From: JASLCR01 sp036405515
GTDB lineage: Bacteria; Patescibacteriota; Saccharimonadia; Saccharimonadales; Saccharimonadaceae
DNA length: 35,684 bases
Assembly (NCBI GenBank): GCA_036405515.1
Contig: DASWXM010000029.1
Coordinates: forward strand, 1 to 35,684
Direction of reading: 5' to 3'
Of the stretch, positions 28,765-35,684 are shown one piece after another. A model generated the notes under the pieces. That model saw only the letters and a program-made list of their open reading frames with translations. It searched no databases and was not told the DNA's origin. The first letter of the stretch is position 1, and each line of letters begins with the position of its first letter. Both the position numbers and the translations under genes were made by a program.

Positions 28765-29319
28765 ATGCGAATTTTTCAGGAGCAGGTTACCAATGAATTA
28801 ATAGAGGTACTGAACGAAGGTGGGGTTGCGGTGCTTCGAACAGACACGCTATATGGTGTTGTCGCACGGGCAGATGACGAAAAGGCCGTTGGGCACGTCT
28901 ATAAAATAAAAGGTCGCGATGGAGACAAATCTCCGATCATTCTTATTTCCTCAATCGAGCAGCTATATGACCAGCCAAGCGCTGTTAATCGCGAATTTCT
29001 TGATACTGTCTGGCCCGGAAAAGTAAGCGTTATTTTGCCATCAGAAAATGCACCTAAATGGATTCGTCGCGAGAATAAGTCCGTTGCTTATCGTCTGCCA
29101 GCCGATAAGTCGTTGCGATTACTGATCGAAAAAACAGGCCCGTTGATTGCCCCAAGTGCAAATCCTCAGGGAGAAATGCCGGCAATGTCAATCAGCCAAG
29201 CTATCAAATACTTTGCCGATAAGGTAGATGTATATGTTGATGGGGGTACGGTGGAAGACACATCTCCTTCGCAATTAATCCGCATCATGACCGATGGAAC
29301 AACGGAGCGTCTCAGATGA
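28765..29319 (+). CDS. tsaC: threonylcarbamoyl-AMP synthase
   Basis: The 184-residue protein is a YrdC/Sua5-domain enzyme: TDTLYG at 26-31, KIKGRDGDKSPIILI, a VWPGKVSVILP segment and IAPSANPQGEMPA. It makes threonylcarbamoyl-adenylate from Thr, bicarbonate and ATP for the t6A modification of ANN-decoding tRNAs. Length matches short TsaC rather than Sua5. The TGA stop overlaps the trmB start (ATGA at 29316-29319), giving a tRNA-modification pair. Confidence 0.95.
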   Translation: MRIFQEQVTNELIEVLNEGGVAVLRTDTLYGVVARADDEKAVGHVYKIKGRDGDKSPIILISSIEQLYDQPSAVNREFLDTVWPGKVSVILPSENAPKWIRRENKSVAYRLPADKSLRLLIEKTGPLIAPSANPQGEMPAMSISQAIKYFADKVDVYVDGGTVEDTSPSQLIRIMTDGTTERLR

Positions 29320-29966
29320 CAGCAAAACTTAATCCCGATGACTTTGTAATTGCCCGTAAGCGAAAGAAATATAAGTTTGCTAAATTTCATAATGCTGAAA
29401 ACTGTTTTGAGTTTGAAGAGTGGAATAGATCCTCCGTTGATATCATTGAACTTGGTGCGGGTACAGCGCTTTTTAGTGTAGAACTTGCCCGTCGTCACCC
29501 GGAGAAGCAATTTGTTGCTGTCGATGTAAAGGCTGACCGTCTACAAAAGGGTGCATATACGGCAATCGAGCAAGGTATTAAAAATATTTATTTTGTACGT
29601 GCACGTGCGGACCAGATTGATGAACTTTTCAAAGCTCATTCGCTTGAAGCAATCTGGCTGACATTTCCCGATCCATTTCCACGTGATCGTTCTGGACGTA
29701 GACGTATGACACATCCTATCTATCTTGAGAAATATGAGCAGCTTTTAAAGCCAAACGGTTCATTTTATCTCAAGCACGACAATCGAGACTTTTTTCAGTG
29801 GAGCTTAGAGCAATTGGTGGGTGAAAAGTGGCGCATACAGGAGCTTAGTTTCGATCTCCACGAATCTGAACTGCCAGAGGACTACAAAATTGAAACAACA
29901 TACGAGAAACGATGGCTGAGTGAGGGCCTTGTGACTAATTTTGTGCGTGTGACGAAAGAGGGCTAA
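29316..29966 (+). CDS. trmB: tRNA (guanine-N7-)-methyltransferase
   Basis: The 216-residue SAM-dependent enzyme shows IIELGAGTALFSVELARRHP as the SAM-binding motif I, FVAVDVKADR as the following acidic strand, and the TrmB hallmark WLTFPDPFPRDRSGRRRM. The C-terminal FVRVTKEG closes the Rossmann sheet. It forms m7G46 in tRNA variable loops. Start ATG overlaps the tsaC stop by 4 nt; folC follows after 3 nt. Confidence 0.96.
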   Translation: MTAKLNPDDFVIARKRKKYKFAKFHNAENCFEFEEWNRSSVDIIELGAGTALFSVELARRHPEKQFVAVDVKADRLQKGAYTAIEQGIKNIYFVRARADQIDELFKAHSLEAIWLTFPDPFPRDRSGRRRMTHPIYLEKYEQLLKPNGSFYLKHDNRDFFQWSLEQLVGEKWRIQELSFDLHESELPEDYKIETTYEKRWLSEGLVTNFVRVTKEG

Positions 29967-29969
29967 ACA

Positions 29970-31316
29970 ATGCCGTCTCATTTTAGTTACGATGAAGCAA
30001 TAAAGTTTATTACCACTGCTCCAGCAGCCAAAAAAGACTTGTTTCGTGCTGGTGACGGGTTCGAGCGTGCCCGGCAGTTTTTTGAGCTACTCGGTAATCC
30101 GCAAGACAAGATCAAAAGTGTGCACATCGCTGGTACGTCAGGCAAGGGAACGGTGGCGTACATGATAGAATCCCTGCTACGCGCGTGCGGCAAGACGACA
30201 GGGCTCACAACATCGCCGCATGTCTATGATATTCGTGAACGCTGCATCATAAATGGAGAACTGATTTCTCGTGAAGACTTTGCTGGCGCAGTAAGCGATT
30301 TGGTTGGGTCAAGTCTAGATATGCGAAATGGTTTCTATGGCCAGCCGACTTACTTTGAAATGACTAGCGCGATTGCATCTAAGGTATTTGCCGAGAGAGA
30401 AATAAATTATGGGATTATCGAAACAGGGCTTGGTGGTCTGTATGATTCGACCAATACGATTTCTCGAAGTGATAAGCTGGCAGTTATCACGAAGCTTGGT
30501 CTTGATCATACTGAAATTTTGGGTGATACGATTGAAAAAATTGCAGAGCAAAAGGCGGGTATATTGCCAGCAAACGGTGAAGCGGTAATTTGGAAGTCTG
30601 CCCCAGAAGCGCTCGCTGTCGTTCGTGCTGTGGCTGCAGCACGTGACACAAAGCTGCACATTGTTGATGAGTCGCTATTTACGATTCTTGATGACGATCC
30701 AAATGGCATGACGATCGATTATCACGATGCAAGTCGGACTATTGAGGCAATTAAGCTGCCGGCTGGCGGAAGATATCAAGCGGAGAATGCGGTAGTTGCA
30801 GTTCGAAGTGTGCTACTTTTGGCTGAACGAGATGGATTTAAAGTAAGTGATCAAATGGTGCGCGATGCGATGCGGGTGGTGGGTATGCCTGGACGCGTAG
30901 AGCGTATGAAACTCTACGACCGAGACGTTATCTTTGATGGTGCACATAACCCGCAAAAAATAACGGCCTTTCTGGAAGTGGTTGACGCGCTATCGCAAAA
31001 ACCAATTGTTGTCGTAGGTCTCAAAAAGACTAAGGATGCCGATGAGATTTTACGTTTAATCCGTCAGTATGCAGATAAGATAATCGTGACAGAATTTTTC
31101 ACAAGTCAAGACAGCGGAATGATAAATGCTTCATATACGGCGATCGAGCTTGCAAGAATTGTTGATCAGTTGGGAGGGAAGACATCAGTTTATGCTGACA
31201 GTCTTGAAGCGGTACAGGAGGCCTGTAGGCATGCAAAGTCAGACCAGGCTGTTGTTGTGACAGGCTCTTTCTACTTACTGGGTGAGATTCATGACAAGTT
31301 GGAAGGAATCGCATAA
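29970..31316 (+). CDS. folC: folylpolyglutamate synthase / dihydrofolate synthase
   Basis: The 448-residue Mur-ligase-fold protein has the FolC P-loop GTSGKGTVAY (55-64), TTSPHVYDIRERCIINGE, GIIETGLGGLYDSTN and the DHTEILGDTIEKIAEQKAGI signature of the folate branch. A C-terminal ligase domain contains RVERMKLYDRDVIFDGAHNP. It adds glutamate to folates (and in bifunctional members to dihydropteroate) with ATP. It is the last gene of the operon. Its stop is 5 nt from that of the convergent CYTH-kinase gene and no terminator separates them. Confidence 0.94.
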   Translation: MPSHFSYDEAIKFITTAPAAKKDLFRAGDGFERARQFFELLGNPQDKIKSVHIAGTSGKGTVAYMIESLLRACGKTTGLTTSPHVYDIRERCIINGELISREDFAGAVSDLVGSSLDMRNGFYGQPTYFEMTSAIASKVFAEREINYGIIETGLGGLYDSTNTISRSDKLAVITKLGLDHTEILGDTIEKIAEQKAGILPANGEAVIWKSAPEALAVVRAVAAARDTKLHIVDESLFTILDDDPNGMTIDYHDASRTIEAIKLPAGGRYQAENAVVAVRSVLLLAERDGFKVSDQMVRDAMRVVGMPGRVERMKLYDRDVIFDGAHNPQKITAFLEVVDALSQKPIVVVGLKKTKDADEILRLIRQYADKIIVTEFFTSQDSGMINASYTAIELARIVDQLGGKTSVYADSLEAVQEACRHAKSDQAVVVTGSFYLLGEIHDKLEGIA

Positions 31317-31321
31317 TGCAT

Positions 31322-32458
31322 TTATAAAGCAGACACTTGCTCTCGCCACATAGGCTCTGCTTGCTCTAGCATATACCTGAGACTTTTTGCTGGATCGGCA
31401 AATTCCGGTCGTTCCTTGATATCACGTAGCAGGCGACGTCCAATGCAAGTTGCGAGTGGAGTAGGCACACTATACTGAAGCGTGTCAAATTGGTAAAAAT
31501 CAGGTGATAAGGCGTAAATTCCTTCGATAATTACCACATCGGCGGGTGTAATCTCGCCAGTAATTATGGGTGAACAATCAGAGAAATCAATTTGACGTCG
31601 AGGAACTTTATATCCAGCATGTAGCTTACTGATATCATCGGCCATTGCTTCTGTGTCGTAGACAATTGGGTGGTCCCATTCGGTCCACTCCTGGCCGTTG
31701 TTGTTGGCACGCAGCCAGGCTGCACCGCGGTGATAATCATCGGTAGAGATAACAATACTATTGAGTCCATACGATTCAAGTTCTCGCTGAATTTCACGAA
31801 CGATAGTTGATTTACCCGACCCGGAACGACCGCTTATTTGTACTGTCATGATTGGTGTTTTCCTGTGGTGAGACAAAATTTCGTAGGCAATTAACTTACT
31901 ATTCAGATCTTCATCAGGCACAAGTGTTTCTTTGCCTTCATGTTCGCGACGGTAGGCGAGATGGGCTCTCCACTCGTTGTCGGCAATGTGCTCACCCGTA
32001 ACATCGACAAAAGCCGTACCGTGTCGTTCGGAAAAATGTGTCCATGCGATTGGATCTTCTGATTCAACCTGAACATATCCATCATCGTAGAAATCGACTA
32101 CTACATTTCGATTGACTTCTGCACGTAGTTTCCGCAGAATTGCCGCCTCGTCAGTATTATAGTAATTGTACGTTTTGGCTGTGATAGGAACTTCGACTTC
32201 AAGTCGATCAAGTCCGGTGGCTGTGATAACGCCCCGATCTTTCAGTGCTGCAACGTAGTATAACTCACCGTCCTTGAACGTTTCTCGAAATCGCAGACTA
32301 AATGATTCACTTGGGTGACTCAGGTAATATTGTTCGATAGGCAGAGCATTATGACGCAGTTCAGCGAGCCGTTCTGGAAATATAGGGAGGAATTTCTTTT
32401 CCTGCTCTCGATGATTATTTTGCTCAAACTCTGGTGTACCTACTAATGTTTCTATCAT
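31322..32458 (-). CDS. CYTH domain fused to a uridine kinase-like P-loop domain
   Basis: With the ATG ending at 32458 (AAGGAA about 11 nt upstream; a TTG 3 codons earlier is possible) the protein has 378 residues. The N-terminal half looks like a CYTH/triphosphate tunnel domain: EQEKK fits the ExExK motif, and acidic/basic strands such as SFSLRFRETFKDGELYYVA follow. The C-terminal half (about 200-378) is a uridine kinase/phosphoribulokinase-like domain with Walker A GRSGSGKST, the ISTDDYHRG motif, EWDHPIVYDTEAM and VVIIEGIYALSPD. Plant TTM1/TTM2 proteins combine the same domains in the opposite order. It may act on a triphosphate compound and phosphorylate a nucleoside or related substrate; the actual reaction is unknown. 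Confidence 0.83.
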   Translation of the reverse strand: MIETLVGTPEFEQNNHREQEKKFLPIFPERLAELRHNALPIEQYYLSHPSESFSLRFRETFKDGELYYVAALKDRGVITATGLDRLEVEVPITAKTYNYYNTDEAAILRKLRAEVNRNVVVDFYDDGYVQVESEDPIAWTHFSERHGTAFVDVTGEHIADNEWRAHLAYRREHEGKETLVPDEDLNSKLIAYEILSHHRKTPIMTVQISGRSGSGKSTIVREIQRELESYGLNSIVISTDDYHRGAAWLRANNNGQEWTEWDHPIVYDTEAMADDISKLHAGYKVPRRQIDFSDCSPIITGEITPADVVIIEGIYALSPDFYQFDTLQYSVPTPLATCIGRRLLRDIKERPEFADPAKSLRYMLEQAEPMWREQVSAL

Positions 32459-32553
32459 ATACAGCAACTTCCTTTCTAGCGTATTAAACAGATGACAATC
32501 TTACGATACTATGCTATTTTTATTGTGTATAGAAAGTAAATTTTGAGTCAAAA

Positions 32554-33222
32554 ATGATTGAACATGAAATTACCCATCACATCGAAAAACATATACTTCA
32601 AGTGTTGTATAGACAAAAGTTAGCACGCTTTCGGGACTTGCGTCCGCCTCGTGTTGAAACAAATCTTTATAGTTATCACCTGAAACTACTCATAAAGCAT
32701 GGGATAATCAAAAAAACAGAGCAGGGGTATAGGCTTGCTGAAAAAGGTTTGGTATACGTCGATCGTGTTAGTAGCGAGAATATGTCAGTACGCACACAGC
32801 CAAAGATCGTTACGATGCTGGTTGTACAAAATAGTAACGGTGATGTATTGCTGCAAAAGCGCGATAAGCAACCTTATATTGATACATGGACGTTGCCGTA
32901 TGGAAAACTGCATATTGATGATACATCCATCAAAGCGGCTGCGGTACGCGAGACTAAAGAGAAGCTTGGTCTCGTAAATGTAGCGGTGGAGCATGCAGGT
33001 GATTGCTATATTCGAGTCAAGGCACACGGAGATATACTTACATCGACGTTGGTGCACGTATTTCGATTTGAGAATGATAGTATTGCAGAGTCTAGCCAGC
33101 TTCATTGGGCTCGGCCGCATAAATTATCGCAGTATGAGCTTGCACCTGCTGTTGAGCAGATTATTGCCCGAACATTTTTCCGAGATCCATATTTTTTCGA
33201 AGAATATACCGTAGATTGGTAA
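32554..33222 (+). CDS. Nudix hydrolase with N-terminal winged-helix domain
   Basis: The 222-residue protein starts with a winged-helix-like domain (about 1-72; LYSYHLKLLIKHGIIKKTEQ and GYRLAEKGLVYVDR). The Nudix domain (about 83-210) has strand VTMLVVQNSNGDVLLQKRDK and a degenerate Nudix box: Gly117, no Glu at the expected next position (Asp/Thr instead, with one extra residue), then RETKEKLG with Lys replacing one metal-binding Glu. Catalysis may be altered or lost, and a ligand-sensing regulator role is possible, as in NrtR-type proteins, though the domain order is reversed here. There is no clear Shine-Dalgarno. The mazG-type gene follows after 9 nt. Confidence 0.82.
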   Translation: MIEHEITHHIEKHILQVLYRQKLARFRDLRPPRVETNLYSYHLKLLIKHGIIKKTEQGYRLAEKGLVYVDRVSSENMSVRTQPKIVTMLVVQNSNGDVLLQKRDKQPYIDTWTLPYGKLHIDDTSIKAAAVRETKEKLGLVNVAVEHAGDCYIRVKAHGDILTSTLVHVFRFENDSIAESSQLHWARPHKLSQYELAPAVEQIIARTFFRDPYFFEEYTVDW

Positions 33223-33231
33223 TATAAGAAT

Positions 33232-33573
33232 ATGAAGATAGATGAATATACAAAAATAGCGCTTAGTACGCTTGGGGATGGACAGGACTTCGGTGATTTG
33301 TCACCCCAGCTTGTTGATCAAATACTTGGACTTGTTGGTGAGAGTGGTGAAATTGCCGAGAAGTTTAAGAAAATTATTCGTGATAAAAAGGGCGTCCTGA
33401 GTAAAGAAGATAAAGTAGAGATTATTAAAGAGCTCGGTGATGTACTTTGGTATATCACGACCATCGCGCATTTACTTGATTCAGATCTTGAAACGGTTGC
33501 CAAACGTAACAACGAGAAGCTACTTAGCCGCAAAGCTCGCGGCAAAATTAGCGGTAGTGGCGACAATCGTTAA
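33232..33573 (+). CDS. MazG-like nucleotide pyrophosphohydrolase
   Basis: The 113-residue all-helical protein shows the MazG metal-binding pattern: Glu37-x-x-Glu40 in GLVGESGEIAEKFKK and Glu67-x-x-Asp70 in KELGDVLWYI. Single-domain members hydrolyse NTPs or dNTPs to the monophosphate and pyrophosphate, often removing non-canonical nucleotides. It follows the Nudix-like gene by 9 nt, forming a two-gene nucleotide-sanitation operon. Its stop is 14 nt from that of the convergent HD gene. Confidence 0.9.
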   Translation: MKIDEYTKIALSTLGDGQDFGDLSPQLVDQILGLVGESGEIAEKFKKIIRDKKGVLSKEDKVEIIKELGDVLWYITTIAHLLDSDLETVAKRNNEKLLSRKARGKISGSGDNR

Positions 33574-33587
33574 GCAGTTAAAATAAT

Positions 33588-34409
33588 CTAGGCCGCCTGG
33601 TTATCACGATAGGCTACGTACCGTTCAAGTTCACCAAGGTATGGTTCGAGTACTGATTGCACATGATTATAGTGACTGTATGATTTAAGCAGGGTAATTC
33701 CGCTGCGCATAAAGACGGCACGATGCAAGCCAAGCAATCCGGATGTTCTACCACCGTCGTCAGACTGGATATGCATAACTTGACCGTGATGATGGAAGAT
33801 GCCTTCTTCCCATTTAGATTTTGCTCTTTTTGCGGTATCAAAGGTCTGGAGTTCATGTGCTACTTCAAAGAGCTCATGGAGGATTGTTTCGTCGTGATGT
33901 GCGATGATTAACTCAACTCGATCGATTATATCTTGATGCACATCTGGAAGAAGCTGGTCGTACACATATCGTCGGACACGCATCTCAATGAGGCGCTGGT
34001 TATCGGTCTTTTTACCAGCCGGAATATCGCCTACTACTGCACCGGTTCGCTCGGCAATGCGTGGATGCATCGATTCCCCCATATCATGCATGCGAGATGC
34101 CAGTGCAAGAGTGCCAATCTCTTCAGGACTAAGGCATAAGTCTGGCTCATTCTCAATTACGAGAGAGAGGTGTCGGGCTGTTTCATTTTGATGTCCAATC
34201 GGATGAAGATCTGAGCCAAGATCGGCAAGCATTGTTGGCCGGTGATATCCAAAATTTTCCCAAAACCGCAGATCCTGACTATCCATGTAAAGGCCATAAT
34301 CACTGTTATGTACACGGTAAGTGAGGTCACTTACTAAGACAGGCACTCCCTCGTTTGTGTAGACGTATGCATTATGTAGCTTTGATAGTGTTTGCTTTTC
34401 GGCTGACAT
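33588..34409 (-). CDS. HD-domain phosphohydrolase
   Basis: The 273-residue protein carries an HD-superfamily metal site: His73 or His80, His108-Asp109 in SRMHDMGES, and His171/His172-Asp173 in AHHDET, all in a helical protein. HD domains hydrolyse nucleotides or other phosphate esters; this one is not close to RelA/SpoT or dGTPase by visible motifs. The ATG ending at 34409 has an extended -10 (TGC-TATAAA) 6 nt upstream and no Shine-Dalgarno, so it should be leaderless. Substrate unknown. Confidence 0.85.
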   Translation of the reverse strand: MSAEKQTLSKLHNAYVYTNEGVPVLVSDLTYRVHNSDYGLYMDSQDLRFWENFGYHRPTMLADLGSDLHPIGHQNETARHLSLVIENEPDLCLSPEEIGTLALASRMHDMGESMHPRIAERTGAVVGDIPAGKKTDNQRLIEMRVRRYVYDQLLPDVHQDIIDRVELIIAHHDETILHELFEVAHELQTFDTAKRAKSKWEEGIFHHHGQVMHIQSDDGGRTSGLLGLHRAVFMRSGITLLKSYSHYNHVQSVLEPYLGELERYVAYRDNQAA

Positions 34410-34415
34410 GTTTTA

Positions 34416-34424
34416 TTTATAGCA
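34416..34424 (-). promoter_or_regulatory. extended -10 of the HD-domain gene
   Basis: Minus-strand TGC-TATAAA; the hexamer (34416-34421) lies 6 nt before the ATG ending at 34409. Confidence 0.6.
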
Positions 34425-34455
34425 AGACCGAGTAGCTTTTGTAAAGAAAATGTGT

Positions 34456-35684
34456 TTATTTGGTTAATTTTTCACGTATCCAGCCATCAATTGAGCCTGC
34501 TCCCATACATAGGACGAGTTTGCCAGCCCCGCGGGCTTTTTGGATCGTATCCCACAACGTGTCGTCAAGTGTACTTGTGTGGATTTTTGACTGATCAAGA
34601 TTTTCGGTGAGCTGTTGAGGTGCGAGAATCTCAAGCTCTTCATTTTCACGGCTCTGATATGTCGGCAGCCAATACACTGCATCGGCATCTTTGAATATCT
34701 CATCAGTGTACTGGTCGCGAATCTCATGCTGCCGCACGTTTTGGTGAGGCTCATATGCGAGGACGACTTGGTCGGATAGCTCGCGTGCCATTTGCAGAGT
34801 TGCGGCAATCTCAGTCGGCGTGTGCCCATAGTCGGTATATAGATTTTTACCAAGTTGCTCAAAGCGACGTGTGGTGCCAGGGAACTTGTTTAGGCCATAC
34901 GCAGCATATTTAGCAGGAAGACCAAAACGCTTTAGTGCGCCCAGAATAATGCTGGCATTGCGGCGGTTGTGCTCCCCGGGAAGGGTCAGTAGGGGATTGG
35001 CACTATCTATATAGCCGATATGTGCGCTATTGCCAAAAATTGGCTCATATTCGCGCCAGGTAAATACGGCTTCAGACTGATCACTGAATTGTCGGAAGGC
35101 GTCAAAATACTCAGCTTCGGTTGGGTAGGTGTCGGGATGATCGTGCTCGACAGTTGTGATGAGGGATATAAACGGCTTGAAATGCAGGAAATTACGGTCG
35201 AATTCATCGCACTCGTAGATGAAATATTCACTCCCCGAGGCATAGTGCCCGCTTGGACCCCATGGCAGCGTTGTACCAACGCAATAGCTAACGGGGAGTC
35301 CAAAGTATTTTGCCAGCCAAACGATCATGCCTGTAGTAGTTGTTTTGCCGTGTGTGCCAGCTACGGCGATGAGTTTTAGGTTCTTTTCTTTTAGGATGTG
35401 AAGCAAAAACTCATCACGCTTGCTCACTTTGATACCAAGGTCGCGTGCGGCGACAAGCTCGGGATGGTCGTCAGGTAGGGCGGCAGTATAAACAAACCAA
35501 TCGATCGGCTGCTTCTTATGTTGCTCTCGGAGGAACGCCTCTGACTGGGTGGTTGAAAAGCGAACGCCACGCTCGGTAAGATGGTTTGTCATAAGACTTT
35601 CGGATTGATCAGAGCCAATCACGTGATAGCCGGCATCGAGTGCGATTTCTGCAAGCGGTCCGATTCCTACGCCACCAATCCCGG
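34456..35684 (-). CDS. murC: UDP-N-acetylmuramate--L-alanine ligase, 5' end outside the window
   Basis: The frame stays open to the right edge, where codons read GIGGVGIGPLAEIALDAGY, the N-terminal Rossmann motif of MurC, so the gene begins just beyond. The visible part has HVIGSDQSES, the ATP loop AVAGTHGKTTTTGMI, the substrate region ECDEFDRNFLHFKP, TVEHDHPDTYPT, LPGEHNRRNASIILGA, PGTTRRFEQLG and the C-terminal YEPHQNVR. MurC adds L-Ala to UDP-MurNAc in cytoplasmic peptidoglycan synthesis. Mpl, which attaches a recycled tripeptide, is the main alternative, but the short C-terminal domain favours MurC. The cell therefore makes peptidoglycan, in line with the LysM-CHAP hydrolase at 12227. Confidence 0.9.
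   Translation of the reverse strand, partial: GIGGVGIGPLAEIALDAGYHVIGSDQSESLMTNHLTERGVRFSTTQSEAFLREQHKKQPIDWFVYTAALPDDHPELVAARDLGIKVSKRDEFLLHILKEKNLKLIAVAGTHGKTTTTGMIVWLAKYFGLPVSYCVGTTLPWGPSGHYASGSEYFIYECDEFDRNFLHFKPFISLITTVEHDHPDTYPTEAEYFDAFRQFSDQSEAVFTWREYEPIFGNSAHIGYIDSANPLLTLPGEHNRRNASIILGALKRFGLPAKYAAYGLNKFPGTTRRFEQLGKNLYTDYGHTPTEIAATLQMARELSDQVVLAYEPHQNVRQHEIRDQYTDEIFKDADAVYWLPTYQSRENEELEILAPQQLTENLDQSKIHTSTLDDTLWDTIQKARGAGKLVLCMGAGSIDGWIREKLTK

Noticed and set aside
1..35684. Alternative genetic code with UGA read as glycine (as in Gracilibacteria/SR1)
   Set aside because: TGA ends several genes where overlapping starts or family lengths confirm termination (28405-28407, 29317-29319, 12219-12221), and no gene needs read-through.
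1..35684. tRNA, rRNA, CRISPR arrays, insertion sequences, prophage or attachment sites
   Set aside because: No T-loop consensus in a tRNA frame, no regular direct repeats, no transposase or integrase motifs were seen; the surface locus shows no mobile-element borders.

Overview
The window looks like a chromosomal segment of a Patescibacteria/CPR bacterium, most probably a Saccharibacteria (TM7)-type organism. This is an inference from gene content: a compact gene order with intergenic gaps mostly below 150 bp, an F-type ATPase with a minimal epsilon subunit, several secreted WxL/DUF916-like proteins, a type IV pilin carrying a Fibrobacter-type (FISUMP) domain, a single-membrane envelope toolkit (LysM-CHAP hydrolase, signal peptidase I, MurC, DsbA-like protein) and no outer-membrane proteins. 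The genetic code is standard: TGA is used as a stop (for example 28405-28407 and 29317-29319). No rRNA, tRNA, CRISPR array or insertion sequence was seen, and no gene-free stretch exceeds 300 bases.

Layout. 1-737: end of the ATP synthase operon (atpD 3' end, atpC), meeting tail-to-tail a membrane-anchored beta-repeat protein (734-1771). 1854-11307: a cell-surface region with four secreted proteins that share a C-terminal signature (1854, 2749, 5748, 9070), a FISUMP pilin (4502), two membrane-anchored DUF916-like proteins with very basic C-terminal tails (6877, 10309) and a membrane-anchored PKD-domain protein (8003). A CorA channel gene (11310) follows the last of these after 2 nt. 12227-17659: LysM-CHAP hydrolase, an AbrB-regulator/MFS-exporter operon, a signal peptidase I with a large extra ectodomain, and a second CorA-like gene. 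17689-17946: a small independent transcription unit encoding a 30-residue peptide. 17959-21502: DsbA-like oxidoreductase, CBS-domain membrane protein, Kef-type antiporter. 21569-23442: aspS behind a structured leader containing a 13-codon mini-ORF. 23439-27810: small membrane proteins, YtxH protein, and repair or detoxification genes (AlkA-type and MutY-like glycosylases, MBL hydrolase, GNAT, MsrA). 27847-31316: a compact operon of two unknown envelope proteins with tsaC, trmB and folC. 31322-35684: CYTH-uridine kinase fusion, wHTH-Nudix, MazG, HD hydrolase and the 3' part of murC.

How the parts may work together (inference): the surface proteins would be exported by Sec, processed by signal peptidase I, disulfide-bonded by the DsbA-like protein, and held at the surface by the DUF916-like and PKD membrane proteins. 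This would form a WxL/Csc-like adhesion or coat system for an epibiotic lifestyle. Regulation has a strong recurring pattern. Many first genes of transcription units have a -10 box only 6-10 nt before the start codon and no Shine-Dalgarno sequence, so they are probably leaderless. Internal operon genes and the presumed abundant secreted proteins have good Shine-Dalgarno sites.
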